64,000 nucleotides of DNA, taken from the NCBI RefSeq assembly GCF_010093595.1, contig NW_022985444.1, forward strand, positions 876,654 to 940,653, given 5' to 3'. The stretch is from Mytilinidion resinicola. Its lineage: Eukaryota; Ascomycota; Dothideomycetes; Mytilinidiales; Mytilinidiaceae. Position numbers and translations under genes: made by a program. Under the pieces are notes generated by a model that saw nothing but the letters and a program-made list of their open reading frames with translations, did not search any database and was not told the origin of the DNA. Shown here one piece after another: positions 10,383-20,838 of this stretch (positions within the stretch are counted from its first letter, which is position 1; each line of letters begins with the position of its first letter).

Positions 10383-11837
10383 TCACTCGCCGCCACCAGC
10401 GAGATACTCTCCAATCTCGAAATCTACGCTCCTACCGAGTTTGGAAACATACTCAAACCCATAGTTGACCCTCCACTTGCATCCTGGATCCAGCACATCT
10501 GCTCCTACAGCTCCCGTTCTTACGAGCAATCGAATGGAAGACAAGGTCGCAATCTGAGTGTATATATCCGCCGTCTGTGCGAGGTCGTGTGGTAAAATTG
10601 CACGTAGAATGCCCAGTAGCCTATCCAGGGAGAACGGCGAGGGCATCAGCAAGTGTCGAGATATCTTCCGATTCTTCGCAGTCCAGCCCGTGTTGTTTTT
10701 CCTCCGCCGCCGCTTCTTGTCGCTAGCCTTCATGAAGTAGACATTGTCCTGCCGAGCCGGATTGAAAGAGGCGAGATATGCGGCACATAGGAGGTATTTG
10801 GAGTAACATGGCAAATCGTGGGTCGATGCTGCGCTTGCAACGGTAGTAGACTTTGGCACGATTCGCGATAGCAACGCGTCTTCGCCTTGGAAAATAGTAC
10901 GTCGGTGGACCATTAGGCGAGAGAAGTCTCGAGTGCCGAATGTACCGTCCACGATCGGAGCTACGAATGGTCGCCACAGTTTTGTACACACGACGCGATA
11001 ACTGACCAAATCTCGCGCAGCGCCTTTGGCTAATGAATCCCAGACTGCAGCGAGAAAACGTCCCCAAACCCAGGCATTGTCCTCAGCCGCAAGATCGTCT
11101 GTGTATTCCAATTCGGGATCGGATAGTTCGAGGAAGATAGGTGGTGGATTGCGAGACAGAATAGTGATGCTTTCATCGCGGGTGTAGGGTGGGAAATGGA
11201 CGTGAGGTATGCCGGTCTGGTGAAGGGCGCTGGGATGGGGTACGGTTATTATCATGACGATGCTGAAGTTTGGAATCTAACGACCTCGTTTAGCTTTTGC
11301 CAAATAATCAAGATCCCATAGTTTTGCTCACCGATTCCCCAAATCGCGCAAGAGCTGTGAGTAGGGTGGGCGGAGCCTCGCGCTGCTTATCTATCCCATC
11401 AAAGACCAGTGTGAACTTCTCTCTGCCTTCAAACAGTCGCTGGAGATGTGTGGATAGAGCGCTGATATTCTCGCACCGAGCGTAAGGTTTTCTATCGAGT
11501 TTCTCCTCCGAAGAAGCCTCGACTACATCGAGGCATGCAACAAGCGTGCGCTCCAGAAGGTGTCGGCCTGTGATGCATTCTCGGGAATTGACTATCGCGT
11601 GTGAGATACTGTTCTCTTCGAGCACGGCTTTGACAATTGAGGATTTTCCCGTGGCATCGAGGCCATGAACAACGAGGGTTGGAGGACTAGGGAGGAAAGG
11701 CTGGGAGAGGTCAGCGGGGCTTTTACGCGTTTGCACGGTCTACGAACCGAAAATAAGCTCAAAAGCTGTCTTATCTGAAGCTCTCTGCATGGAAATTGTG
11801 AGTTTAAAGTCGTTAGAACAAGCTCGTCGGGCAACAT
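10383..11837 (-). CDS. ORC5: Origin recognition complex subunit 5
   Basis: Three exons, 11837..11748, 11700..11332 and 11276..10383, encode 450 residues. The 90-nt first exon gives 'MLPDELVLTTLNSQFPCRE', the expected ORC5 start. Intron 1 is only 47 nt (GTTCGT..CTGACCTCTCCCAG). Intron 2 is 55 nt and restores 'RFGESIPNFSIVMIITVPHP'. The AAA+ P-loop 'VVHGLDATGKSS' and the Walker B-like 'FTLVFDGID' are present, and the C-terminal part carries the winged-helix-type region ending in 'KWRVNYGFEYVSKLGRSVDFEI'. The protein is part of the six-subunit nuclear complex that marks replication origins. It lies in tandem downstream of SelO. An ACGCG core at 11879..11883, about 42 bp upstream of the ATG, resembles the MBF cell-cycle element, but one short match is weak evidence. 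Confidence 0.92.
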
Positions 11838-12188
11838 CGTGGATTGGATGATTTAGGGTATCTGAAGTGGTGAGGTTGACGCGCCTTTGAGGTTGAAGTT
11901 TGGTGCGCGATCATGTGATATTATACCCTACGAGAACCTCACAGTTTGCAAATCGGCAGTGAATATCTGTCCAGTGAGTCAAATGCATATAAATAGGTGG
12001 TTGTATTCACAGTTCGTTGGCATCTGAGCAAGGTCACGTGGGCTATATTTTCGGCGTTAGACCTTTAGCTCCAAGACGCATCCCTTTCATATTCTTACTA
12101 GCCCATCTCAGTTTGCAAACATAGATACTTATTCAGTATAGTACTCATATGTGCTTTTATATCGTACACTCATGTCGCTGCGCTGAAT
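11838..12188. other. ORC5 upstream region / SelO 3' flank
   Basis: This is a 351-bp spacer between two genes on the minus strand. It holds the ACGCG core mentioned under ORC5 and no further gene. Confidence 0.5.
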
Positions 12189-14446
12189 CTACGAGCTACA
12201 GCTACACTGCATCATACCCTTATACTTCGGCACGTCTCCGCAAAGCCGCTCCTCTTCACTCTCGTTCCACCCCCAGCTCTCTTCGAAGGGATTCAGCGTC
12301 ATCTTCATAACACCCTGCAGAATGTCGCGCTCTTCTTTCTTTTCCACACGCTCTATGAGTTCGTCTAAGACCCAAGAGCGAGGGATGAACTACGCAAACG
12401 TTAGTGAACGCGTCACACAAAGTATGATCCAAGACACATAAGACGAACCTTCGGATTAACCTTCGCCATCTCTGTCTCTCGCTCACCGTCTTTGCCCTCT
12501 CCCCAATCCTCCCTCACCCTCTCCCCCCATTTCTTCAGCCACTTCGCGACTCTTTCTCTGGCCGGGGTCTCATCCCGCGGCGGTTCTTTCGCAAAGAATC
12601 TCCCTGCAACATCTTTCCTAGCTTCGTCGCTCTCCAAGTCCTGCAGCTTAACTCCACTCATTCGCCGAAAGCAGTGATGAAAGTCGAGCTCGTGCGCCTC
12701 CATCAGGTCCAACCACTCGCTGAACAACTCCTCAAAATCGCTGTCCTTGAATGTCTTCAGGCCTAGTCGCAGCGTCATGAGCCGTTTATACTCCCCCATA
12801 AACACGGCCTTGTACTCCTCCCCAGCCTTCTCAATCAAGTTCTCCGCGCGTTCAACTAACTCTTTCGCCTCGTCCTCCTGTATGCCCTTCTCAACGAACT
12901 GCTCTTTGTCCACGCCCGCACCTGATCCTATTAGCTCTCCCAACGCTTCGCCAAAACGGACCAGATTCCACCAGATGATAGTAGGTTGGTTGCGGTACGA
13001 GTACCGCAAGCTATGATCGTCGTGATTTGGCGTGTAGGTAGGATCAAACGTATCCAAAAACGCAAAAGGGCCGAAATCAATACTCAACCCCATGAGCGAC
13101 GTATTATCCGTATTTAGCACCCCGTTCATAAATCCGTATGCCTGCCACGCCGCTACCGTTTTCGCATTTCTTCTAACCACTTCTCGGTATAGCCGCGCGT
13201 ATCGGTTCTCGATGTCTTTGCCAGAGCCTTCGAGCGTGTCGCGGGGAATACCTGTGGTGGTTTCGGTGTTGAGAGGGCTGTCAGGGGATGGGTCGCTCAG
13301 TTTTGCGGGAAGTGCTTCCCATCCCCCAAGTACGTTCTCGGCGGAATAGTCGGCTAGTTGGCGCATGAGGGGGCGGTCGCCCCGCATGCGGATCAGATCA
13401 AATGTGCCGAGACGGAGCCAGGAGGGTGCGAAACGCGTTACGATGGCGCCAGGTTCGACTCGCTCGCGGACGACGCGAGAGCGGGGGCAGAGAGTCAAGG
13501 CGAGAGCGCGGGTGGAGGGGATAGAGATGGCATTGAGGTCTAGGTTTGGGAGGCGTTATTATTGTGAAGTAGGAAATGGAAGCGAGGTGGACATACACTC
13601 CGAGACTACGAATTCGCGGATGCTGGAGCGCAAAACTGCCTTTCCATCAGCGAAGCGAGAATAGGGTGTCTTTCCGGCGCCTTTGAGCTGGATCTCGTAG
13701 CGGTTATTGGTCGCAGGATTGGTGGTTTCGAAAAGGGATATTGCGCGCTGGGCCTGTCAGCTTCATAACACTTTGAGAGTAAAACATGCAGAACTGCGTA
13801 CGCCATCCCCTAGTTGTCCAGCCCATTGGCCACTGGTCTCGTCAATACTGCTTAGGAAGAGCGAGGTGTACATCAAGCATACAATTGGTAGCCTTTGAGC
13901 ATCAGTATTTGGTTGTATTTCCAAATCGAGAGGTGGAGTCTCACCCCCATAACACTGTGCCCATGGATACACGCCCTCTTCGTTCTCATCATCCCATCCT
14001 ATCATGTTGTTCCCGGCAACCACGCTCTTGAAATCGTCGCTCTTCTCTTCCCCCTCGGCTAGCCCTAGGTCCTTCATCGCCCGCGCGCTGACAGCGAGGA
14101 GCTCCGGTGAGTGTGTTATTTCCGGTCGTACATATGTATATAGAGCTCCCTTCACTAGTCTAGGTCCTAGTGTCTCTCGCGGCGCCTTATGCGAGTCGGC
14201 GGGGGTAGGAAACGCGGGGTCTGGTGGGAGCTTCGAGGTGAAGACGTTAGATTTGGGGAGCGTTCGCATGGTGTAGGCGGAGGCAGTGCTGCCATTGCTG
14301 AGGTGGGCGGCCATTTGGGCGAGTCGCATGAGATGTGGGCTCGGTCTTTTGAGGAACATTAAAGGAGGAAATAAGATTGAATCACAGAATGATGGAGTAA
14401 AGAGAGGGGCGAGATATATCTGAGTGACGATGGCCTCTGGCGTCAT
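12189..14446 (-). CDS. Protein adenylyltransferase SelO, mitochondrial (FMP40/YdiU family)
   Basis: Six exons, 14446..13945, 13892..13883, 13832..13802, 13747..13597, 13539..12449 and 12389..12189, give 661 residues. Exon 2 is a 10-nt microexon. Without it the signature '[19 protein letters not shown]' cannot be formed; with it the motif is complete and every phase fits. Further family motifs are '[20 protein letters not shown]', 'SIREFVVSE' and '[20 protein letters not shown]'. The C-terminus is MQCSCSS, with Cys where animal SelO has selenocysteine. SelO is a pseudokinase-fold enzyme that transfers AMP to protein hydroxyl groups and acts in redox homeostasis in mitochondria. An in-frame Met at 14359 (residue 30) starts a basic, presequence-like stretch and may be the true start. 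It is divergent from the DCAF4-like gene. Confidence 0.92.
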
Positions 14447-14552
14447 AGCAAGTTTTACCGAGGCACTACCTTTGCAGGGGGTCCAGTTGTGTCTAAGCCC
14501 TTTTCATCGTCAACCGAACTCACCACCACAACACGACCATCCACACTTCATC
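14424..14552. promoter_or_regulatory. Shared promoter of SelO and DCAF4-like gene
   Basis: Only 106 bp separate the two divergent ATGs as called. An inverted TGACG...CGTCA pair, typical of bZIP sites, spans 14424..14445. It overlaps the called SelO ATG, which would make better sense if SelO really starts at 14359. Confidence 0.4.
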
Positions 14553-16347
14553 ATGGACGGCCAAGAGATCCCGGGCTTCTACTGGGGTAAGTTCCAGGAT
14601 CCCTTCATCCATATGTGCATGTGTGCACTCTTCTGCCTCTACCTTTGGCGGTTCGATACTTCAAAAATTTCAGCGATGCACCACACATCCATCTATGTAC
14701 TCGTATATGCCGTCCCTGAGGTCGGGCTGCTTATCTTTCGGCTACTCAAATGGCATTCTCTTCGTCCCATTCCAATTCTCTCAGAACATGCGAGGCACTC
14801 TAAGCAGTTGCGAACCAGGAACTAACTTTGTCTACCTAGACCCCGACAAGAAGAAATACTTCGCAATCCTTGCAACGCACAAAGGCCCACGGCCTGAGTC
14901 GCAATACTCCAAGGACAACATCGAAAATGTCACCAAAAAGTCAAAAGTAGTCTCTACTCAACCACCTAATATGAAATAAGACGAGCACTTCAGCTAACCA
15001 GTACGCTAGATCCAAATACGACGTGAGGATTGGGAAAAGAGAATGAAAACAGAGCGCGTTGAACGATCCAAAACACATCAGTCTCCCCTCAACGCTGTCT
15101 GCTTGAAGCGAGAACTTGGGCTTCAACGACCTCTCGTGCGACACAAGGACCCAGAAGCCGATGCTTTTGTTGGAGGCCTTGAGGCTACCGTACTCGGGCT
15201 TCCTTCCCATAGCACGAGCAGGATCCTCTTCTTCGACGTGGATCCTATCACGAAAACAGTTTATACGGCCAAAGCCGACCGAACTATCGAGTGTTTCGGT
15301 CTGAAATCCGAGTCGGCACCCAATACGAACCATCCACGTTTTGCTCAAACAGCAAAATTACCACATGGCACAGATTTGGGAACCTGGATCTTGGCTGATT
15401 TCGAGCGACTTGTTCACAGCTCTACGCAAAACACTACAGAACTTCCAGATGTGGAGCATCCTTACAGGCGATACCATAAGGGCCATCGTCTCCACTGCCT
15501 TACATCCGAAGTCTCGTCCATGAGCATCTGCCACCACGCTCGAACCCTCGTAACAACCTCTATGGGATCTGATCGCAACGCCTGTATTCATCTCTCTTCC
15601 CTCGACCACGCTGTAGGAATCTCCGAGACGTTTACCCCCAGAGAATCCCGAACTATCTGGACAGCCGCCCCATCGCCGTCATCCTCCGACAACCATCCAC
15701 CGATCGTCGCCGTCGCCGAGTCAAACGCAGTTCGAATATTGACACTGTCGCCAGCCGGCGGATGGCAATCCTCTCTCGGCTTTGAAACCTCTACCGACGC
15801 CCGTGCGCTTGCGTGGCTTTCACCTACAACGCTTGCCGTGGGTCTCCGTGACGGCACCGTTCACCTGTATGATCCTCGCAGCGGACGTACCGGCCTATGC
15901 CTGAATCACCCACGCAGTATCCAGAACTTGCGCCGCGCGGATGACCCCACGCGCATTGTTGTTTCAGGCGGCCAATTGCTTCTCTATGACCTCCGTATGA
16001 CGATGGGGCGTGCTGATATTAGGACAAGGAGGAAGAGGAAGCGACAGAATAGGGGCCTTTACACTGTGCGTGTACCATCTGTGCCCGTACTCAAATTCGA
16101 CCATAGCTTTCCGCCGACCGACAGGCAGGCTTTAGACGTACACAGCGAGCTCGGTCTTGTGGCTGCTGGGCGAGACGATGCATCCATATGTCTTTATTCT
16201 CTCAAAACAGGCGACTTGATCAAGTCTTTTACTCCTGCTCGCACGGATTTCCACCACGATAGCTTCCTACGCTTTATGGACGATGAGCGCGGCGTGCCAA
16301 AGATCATGTCTACAAGAGGGCAGGACATCGTTGAGTTGGCTTGGTAA
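14553..16347 (+). CDS. DCAF4-like WD40-repeat protein
   Basis: Exons 14553..14586, 14840..14946 and 15010..16347 encode 492 residues. The first exon gives 'MDGQEIPGFYW' and is joined across a 253-nt intron (GTAAGT, AACTAAC branch, CTACCTAG) to 'DPDKKKYFAI', recreating the 'PGFYYDP..KYF' opening of DCAF4/WDR21 proteins. Intron 2 is 63 nt and leads into 'IQIRREDWEKRMKTERVERS'. The rest holds WD-type blades such as 'TTLAVGLRDGTVHLYDPRSG', 'IVVSGGQLLLYDLRM' and 'GRDDASICLYSLKTGDLIKS'. In animals DCAF4 proteins are substrate receptors of the CUL4-DDB1 ubiquitin ligase, and that role is inferred here by family. The start lies directly after the short promoter shared with SelO. Confidence 0.8.
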
Positions 16348-16814
16348 TGATGTTGCCTGGGTACCACGAAAAATTCGGAGGGCATATCACGGAGTCATGG
16401 GGATGGTGTGGACGATACCCTGGGTAATTAGATTTGATAACTGTGAGTCTGTATACCTACTAATTTGTACTGCTGGACTCCTTCGCAGTGCCGTGACAAG
16501 AGTTTGCGTACATTTTGAATGATTTGTAAGCTCGCCAGGTCCTTTTTCGCGGCGCCATCGCCGATAAAGAGTATTCCACACGATGGGAGGCTATGCTAGC
16601 TTTGAACGCGCAATTGGCGCTACTGAGTCCCATATACCAAAACACCCCTTCCGCTAAAAACGAAAAACGGATTTGTAGACGTAGTTGCGTATTTGCATTT
16701 CAGGGGATTCGTTTGAGCTAAATCACCGAAACCGTTATTGATCAACGAGTGTTAATATTGCGTAATTATTGCCGTTAGATGTACTCCGACTTCGCAATTT
16801 GGCTTTACTACTCA
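16348..16814. other. Intergenic, convergent 3' flanks
   Basis: This is 467 bp between the ends of the DCAF4-like gene and the F-box gene. Nothing was recognised. Confidence 0.5.
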
Positions 16815-18347
16815 TCAGTACCACCCACCCCCTTCTTCATTCCTCTCCGCGCCCTCAGGGTTCAAATTTAAAATCCTCTGACCCGGAATACTTCCACTAA
16901 TCTCCGCCTCAAAAATCCCACTCAACGCCCTGCCCCCAATAATCCCAAAAGAATCATACGCCTTACCGTGTAGCTTCACCCCATTCATCGCCCCCCACTC
17001 TCCCCCTTCCACCTCCCTCCCGTCCCCCAAATCCGCCCACCTCGTCACCGTAATCGCATGCTTAAACCTCACCACCTTATCCCGCTCATCCTCCACCATT
17101 TTCACCTCAACCAGATACTCACTCGCACAATCCTTACACCGCCGCATGGGCCCACACACCCCACACCCCCTCACCATCATCCCCTGCCCTGCCCCACCCT
17201 GCATCCCTCTCAGCGCGGCAGCCGCAGTTCCTTTCGGCCCAGAAGCCAGCACCTCCCGCACGCCTGCCTTCGGCCGCTCCGGGATGTGGCTGAGCGCGCA
17301 CTTACACACGTCCATCAGCACGCCATCGCGCCAGTGCGCGCAGACGGAGAAGTAGGGCTCGTACTCCTCGCGGGAATAGAGGAGCATTCGCTCGCCCGTG
17401 GGCGTGAGTTTCGGCTCCGCGATGCACTGCGAGACCACGCGCATGAGGAGGTGGTCGCGGTGCACCATGTAGCGCGTCGCGTGGCGCCAGTTGCTGTGGG
17501 GACAGTTCCAGCGGCGGGAGAGGGTGGCGGTGGGGATGCCGTAGGTGGGGCCGTAGCAGTGGGCGCGGAGAACGAGTTGGACGAAGGCGAGGGGGAGGGC
17601 GCGGGCGTGGGTCAGGCGGGTGCGGGGAAGGACGGAGCTGTGGACTTTTGGGCAGAGGAAGAGGGGGGTGGAGGTGTAGTCGGCTGTTAGGCGCTCTTGG
17701 CCTGGGTTGAGGCGGAGGTGGTAGGTTGCGCAGGGGAAGCAGAGGAGGTGGAGGGGGAGGGTGGGATCGAGGTATTGGAGGAAGCGGAGGCGGGAGGGGC
17801 GGTTTTGGGGTGCGTTTAGAGTGGCTAGAGAGGACGTGCCTAGTTTTAAGAACAGAGTCTTGCTGGCGATGGTGAGCGCAGCAGCAGAAACAAGATCGAG
17901 GTGGGAGAGGATGTGTTTCCAAAGGTCAGGGGGGAGGGATGCTATCATGCGCTCTCGTTGGGCGATAAGGCGGGGATCGATGAGAGAGGCAAGGATGTCG
18001 GTGTCTCCTATACGTCTAGCTATGTCGAGGGTGTCGGTGATGGAATTAAGTGCGCCATGCTCGACGAGGCTGTGGAGGAGCTCTGTGCTGTCGACCGGCC
18101 TGGAGTCCCCAACCAGGGTAGATGCTTGACTGAAGATGGAGTATTGGCGCTCTCCGAGTTGCGGGTCAATGGACTGGCTTCGGTCAAGACGGATCTGACG
18201 GTTTGATTCCCATATTTCTCCTAGAGTCTGAAAGTTTGGCCGGTTTTGAGGGTTGAGATTGGTGGATGCATTTTGTTGGGCGTTTTTCTGAAGGGCCTTC
18301 TTGCGGAGTTTTACCACTAGATAGATAGTTACATTACTGCGCTGCAC
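16815..18347 (-). CDS. F-box protein, 5' end uncertain
   Basis: An open frame of about 510 residues contains an F-box at about residues 137-172 ('ASLPPDLWKHILSHLDLVSA'). Cys/His pairs follow: 'LLCFPCATYH', 'RRWNCPHSNWRH' and 'CGVCGPMRRCKDCASEYLVE', the last a probable small zinc site common in fungal F-box proteins. F-box proteins recruit substrates to SCF ubiquitin ligases; the substrate is not known. The frame begins with GTG, not ATG, and its first in-frame ATG is at residue ~134. Directly upstream, CTCCTAACACACTCCTACAG (minus strand) looks like an intron end, so a first exon probably lies within 18360..18605. A minus-strand frame at 18605..18423 ('MIVYEITGAYELFYVNLEY') is a candidate. The coding strand is GC-rich and low-complexity near 17300..17800. 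Confidence 0.75.
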   Translation of the reverse strand: MQRSNVTIYLVVKLRKKALQKNAQQNASTNLNPQNRPNFQTLGEIWESNRQIRLDRSQSIDPQLGERQYSIFSQASTLVGDSRPVDSTELLHSLVEHGALNSITDTLDIARRIGDTDILASLIDPRLIAQRERMIASLPPDLWKHILSHLDLVSAAALTIASKTLFLKLGTSSLATLNAPQNRPSRLRFLQYLDPTLPLHLLCFPCATYHLRLNPGQERLTADYTSTPLFLCPKVHSSVLPRTRLTHARALPLAFVQLVLRAHCYGPTYGIPTATLSRRWNCPHSNWRHATRYMVHRDHLLMRVVSQCIAEPKLTPTGERMLLYSREEYEPYFSVCAHWRDGVLMDVCKCALSHIPERPKAGVREVLASGPKGTAAAALRGMQGGAGQGMMVRGCGVCGPMRRCKDCASEYLVEVKMVEDERDKVVRFKHAITVTRWADLGDGREVEGGEWGAMNGVKLHGKAYDSFGIIGGRALSGIFEAEISGSIPGQRILNLNPEGAERNEEGGGWY

Positions 18348-18985
18348 TGTAGGAGTGTGTTAGGAGTTACTCTTGTACTGCTTCTGTATCTTTCGATGCA
18401 AATGAAAGCGAACTATTGTATGTCAAAGGTTAAGCAGGCAAGTTAAGGATGTTAGTGCTTTCGGGAGCCCCCGGAAGTATGACGCCAGCGCAACTCTAAT
18501 CCAACGTCGCAGCTCTTCGTCCCTCTCCTCTACCAGCAATACTTTTAGATACTCAAGATTCACGTAGAAAAGCTCGTATGCACCCGTTATCTCATAGACT
18601 ATCATAACTGTTGAGTCTCTTCATCATCAGCTTTCCGATTTGTCCTTCCTGGCAATGCAGGGGCACGCACGGAATCGCCAATCATAATACGAAGATCTGT
18701 TCACCACTTCATAGTTCCTCATAGCTTGTCGATTTCTTTTGATTTAGAGGCTGCGTGTCTCTTGTCTCCCATAGCCTTCTGCTCGTATCAGTCTGTGTGT
18801 TCATCCTTGGGATGCCGATTTGCTAATATCAAAGGTAAAAGAAACCCAAAGCCGTAGCATCCAGGTGTATATGCCGACCTCAGCCTCGCAGTATTGATCT
18901 AGATGTCATGTTTCCATGTCCACAGATGTGGAGCAGAGAACTAGTCATCTAATACAGGAGCCTCCCTTTGCTCCAGTGTCCACTC
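18348..18985. other. Spacer with a possible upstream exon of the F-box gene
   Basis: This may contain the missing first exon of the F-box gene (minus strand, within 18360..18605). The rest, to 18985, shows nothing clear. Confidence 0.4.
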
Positions 18986-20068
18986 TCAGCCTGTCTCTGG
19001 CGGTGGATCTCCCCGGTAAACACACCAGTTATCTACGCAACCCTTCAACGAGCGGAGGCTTCCGCCAAAACACATCTTCTCGTCGAGCCCGATCTGTACA
19101 CATATACGGCATATGTCAGCTTCTGAGATATTAGAATCGCCTCGAAGCTTAACATCCTCTACGAGCTGAAGATAAAGATTATGCTGCGCTAGCGTGATGC
19201 ATCCCGTTATATGAACCCTTCCCATGTCGAAATGTGCAAGAGCTCCCTTGACGGGCCACAAAATCTTCCCTGAAACCTCTCGCCAGCATACCCGCCTATC
19301 TCCATACTCGATGTTTAGGCTTTCCAGGGGCCCGCAATGCCAGTGCGGTAACCGGATTTCCAGACGGATGAAAGTTCCGAAGACGCGGACAACCCTTGCG
19401 GAAAAGATTGAACATACTGTTCCGGGGGGGGGGGGAGGGGGGGGGTGAAATGTCATCCGACGCATTGCCTGGAGATTGATCGTGGGCAATGTGCTGTCAA
19501 ATCGTTCGAATAGTTTCAAGTTGGAAAAACGAAACTCCATCCCTTTCCACAAGATCTCATGCACTTCCTGGTGTACTTGCTTGTTTGTAAGAAGAAGGCC
19601 CATTGGGCTGCCCGCGCCGTTTAGTATCCCAACTCTGGTTTTACCGGTGAACTTTGCTGTTCGCACCAACGTGCCCGCCGATCCGATCTCGCTCCCGCTA
19701 AGCAAACCCGACTTTGAATGGGAGGTACAGCAGTACGGCAGATATCCGTTGAGGAGCCATCGATAGGGGTAAGCTTGTGCGCAGAGTAATTGCTCGTAGA
19801 TGATTAGGCGTAGCTCCTTTGAAAGACGTAAGAGGTCGAAAACCTTGCCGCTGCCGTACCACTATTCTCGTTGCAGCTGAGATCCCTCCAAGCCACCGAC
19901 AGAAACTTCAGCGTTTAACAAGGGTCTTGTCTCGAGAACCTCTCGTAGTGGGGTCCATTTCCCACCAAGTCGCACCTCGACAGCACGCCGGCGAGTAGTA
20001 GAAGTATTGAGGAGCCGCATATGGGCACACATGCCCCAACCATAGATTGCCTTTATCTTCTCGAAACG
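18986..20068 (-). pseudogene. Decayed F-box-like (LPGELRN family) paralogue B
   Basis: The minus strand carries a second diverged copy of the gene at 20839..22278. Its matching part starts at about 20068 ('RFEKIKAIYGWGMCAHMRLL'), continues through 'VEVRLGGKWTPLREVLETRP', and is broken by TAG at 19864..19862, where the intact copy has Trp (MSEWWDK). After the stop the same frame stays open for 292 codons: 'KVFDLLRLSKELRLIIYEQL', 'GLLLTNKQVHQEVHEILWKG', 'CVDNWCVYRGDPPPETG'. Another in-frame TAG lies at 20071..20069, at the edge of the match, and the first ~110 residues of the intact protein have no counterpart. A Trp-to-TAG change is what C-to-T change at a CpA on the other strand would make. 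A shortened protein from an internal start cannot be excluded. Confidence 0.75.
19424..19445 (+). repeat. G homopolymer tract interrupted by one A
   Basis: A run of about 22 bases is all G except one A at 19436. On the minus strand it encodes a Pro run in paralogue B without breaking the frame. Length errors in assembly are likely here. Confidence 0.8.
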
Positions 20069-20838
20069 CTATCTGTGGACCATGGACCGTTGTCAAGGGC
20101 ACGAGCACGATCGGCGCGGGCGCGGGTGAGGGCGCAGTTGAGAGGTGGTAGGCAAGATGTGGGTGTTGCGGGCGTTGTGGACGTGAGGAAAGAGAGGGAG
20201 CTTTTACGCAGGCGCAGGTGGGTCTTATATACCGCGGCACTATACCTGGCTAAGTGCTGATTGCCAACAGTTCGGAGGCTAAAACTTCACATGGTAAATC
20301 GGGGCCACATAAATGAGCCAGCAATAGCACTGGTTGCCTAACATCCAGTTTCCAAGGCACGTGATGCTCGAGGAACCTTGTCTGCGCCTTTCCTGATACC
20401 TTCTCATTTTCTAGTACTTATTCTCGAGCCCAGCACTTCAGATTAAACTTACCCGTTCGTATTCCAAAGCTCCACTGTGGATCGTAGTCGTATCGATTAT
20501 TTGGTTTGGACAGTATAGTGTTTGGGACGCCCGAACGGAAGAGAAGCATCGAACAAATTCAAATTCTGTGGAATTGACTTAAATTCATCTCTAATGCGTT
20601 GCTGCCAACTCTACCTTCATACATAACTCTACTTATGGCAACGAAACTGCAGAAAGGGTGACACCACTGTCTATAGTACAATATTGAAAGAAGAAAAACC
20701 ACCAGCCCCTACAGAAGCATGCTCGCTCAACTCTCGTCAAGAAGTACCAGCACTTGGGAGCTTCTCAGACTCCGCAAAGGAAAAAGAGTAAGATGACCGA
20801 GGGCGCGTTTTCCAATCGCAGCTGACCGTAGTCGCTCT
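20069..20838. other. Upstream region of paralogue B / 3' flank of intact copy
   Basis: About 770 bp. It contains a minus-strand TATATAAG at 20231..20224 that could be the relic promoter of paralogue B. No gene is seen. Confidence 0.45.

Noticed and set aside
14580..14825. Open frames inside the first intron of the DCAF4-like gene
   Set aside because: They disappear once the intron 14587..14839 is removed, and the spliced product matches the family exactly.
17058..17922. Long GC-rich open frames on both strands over the F-box gene
   Set aside because: Low-complexity Pro/His/Arg and Gly/Val translations are shadows of the F-box frame.
19908..20240. 110-codon minus-strand frame next to paralogue B
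   Set aside because: It starts with GTG and overlaps the F-box-like homology in another frame, so it is a shadow.
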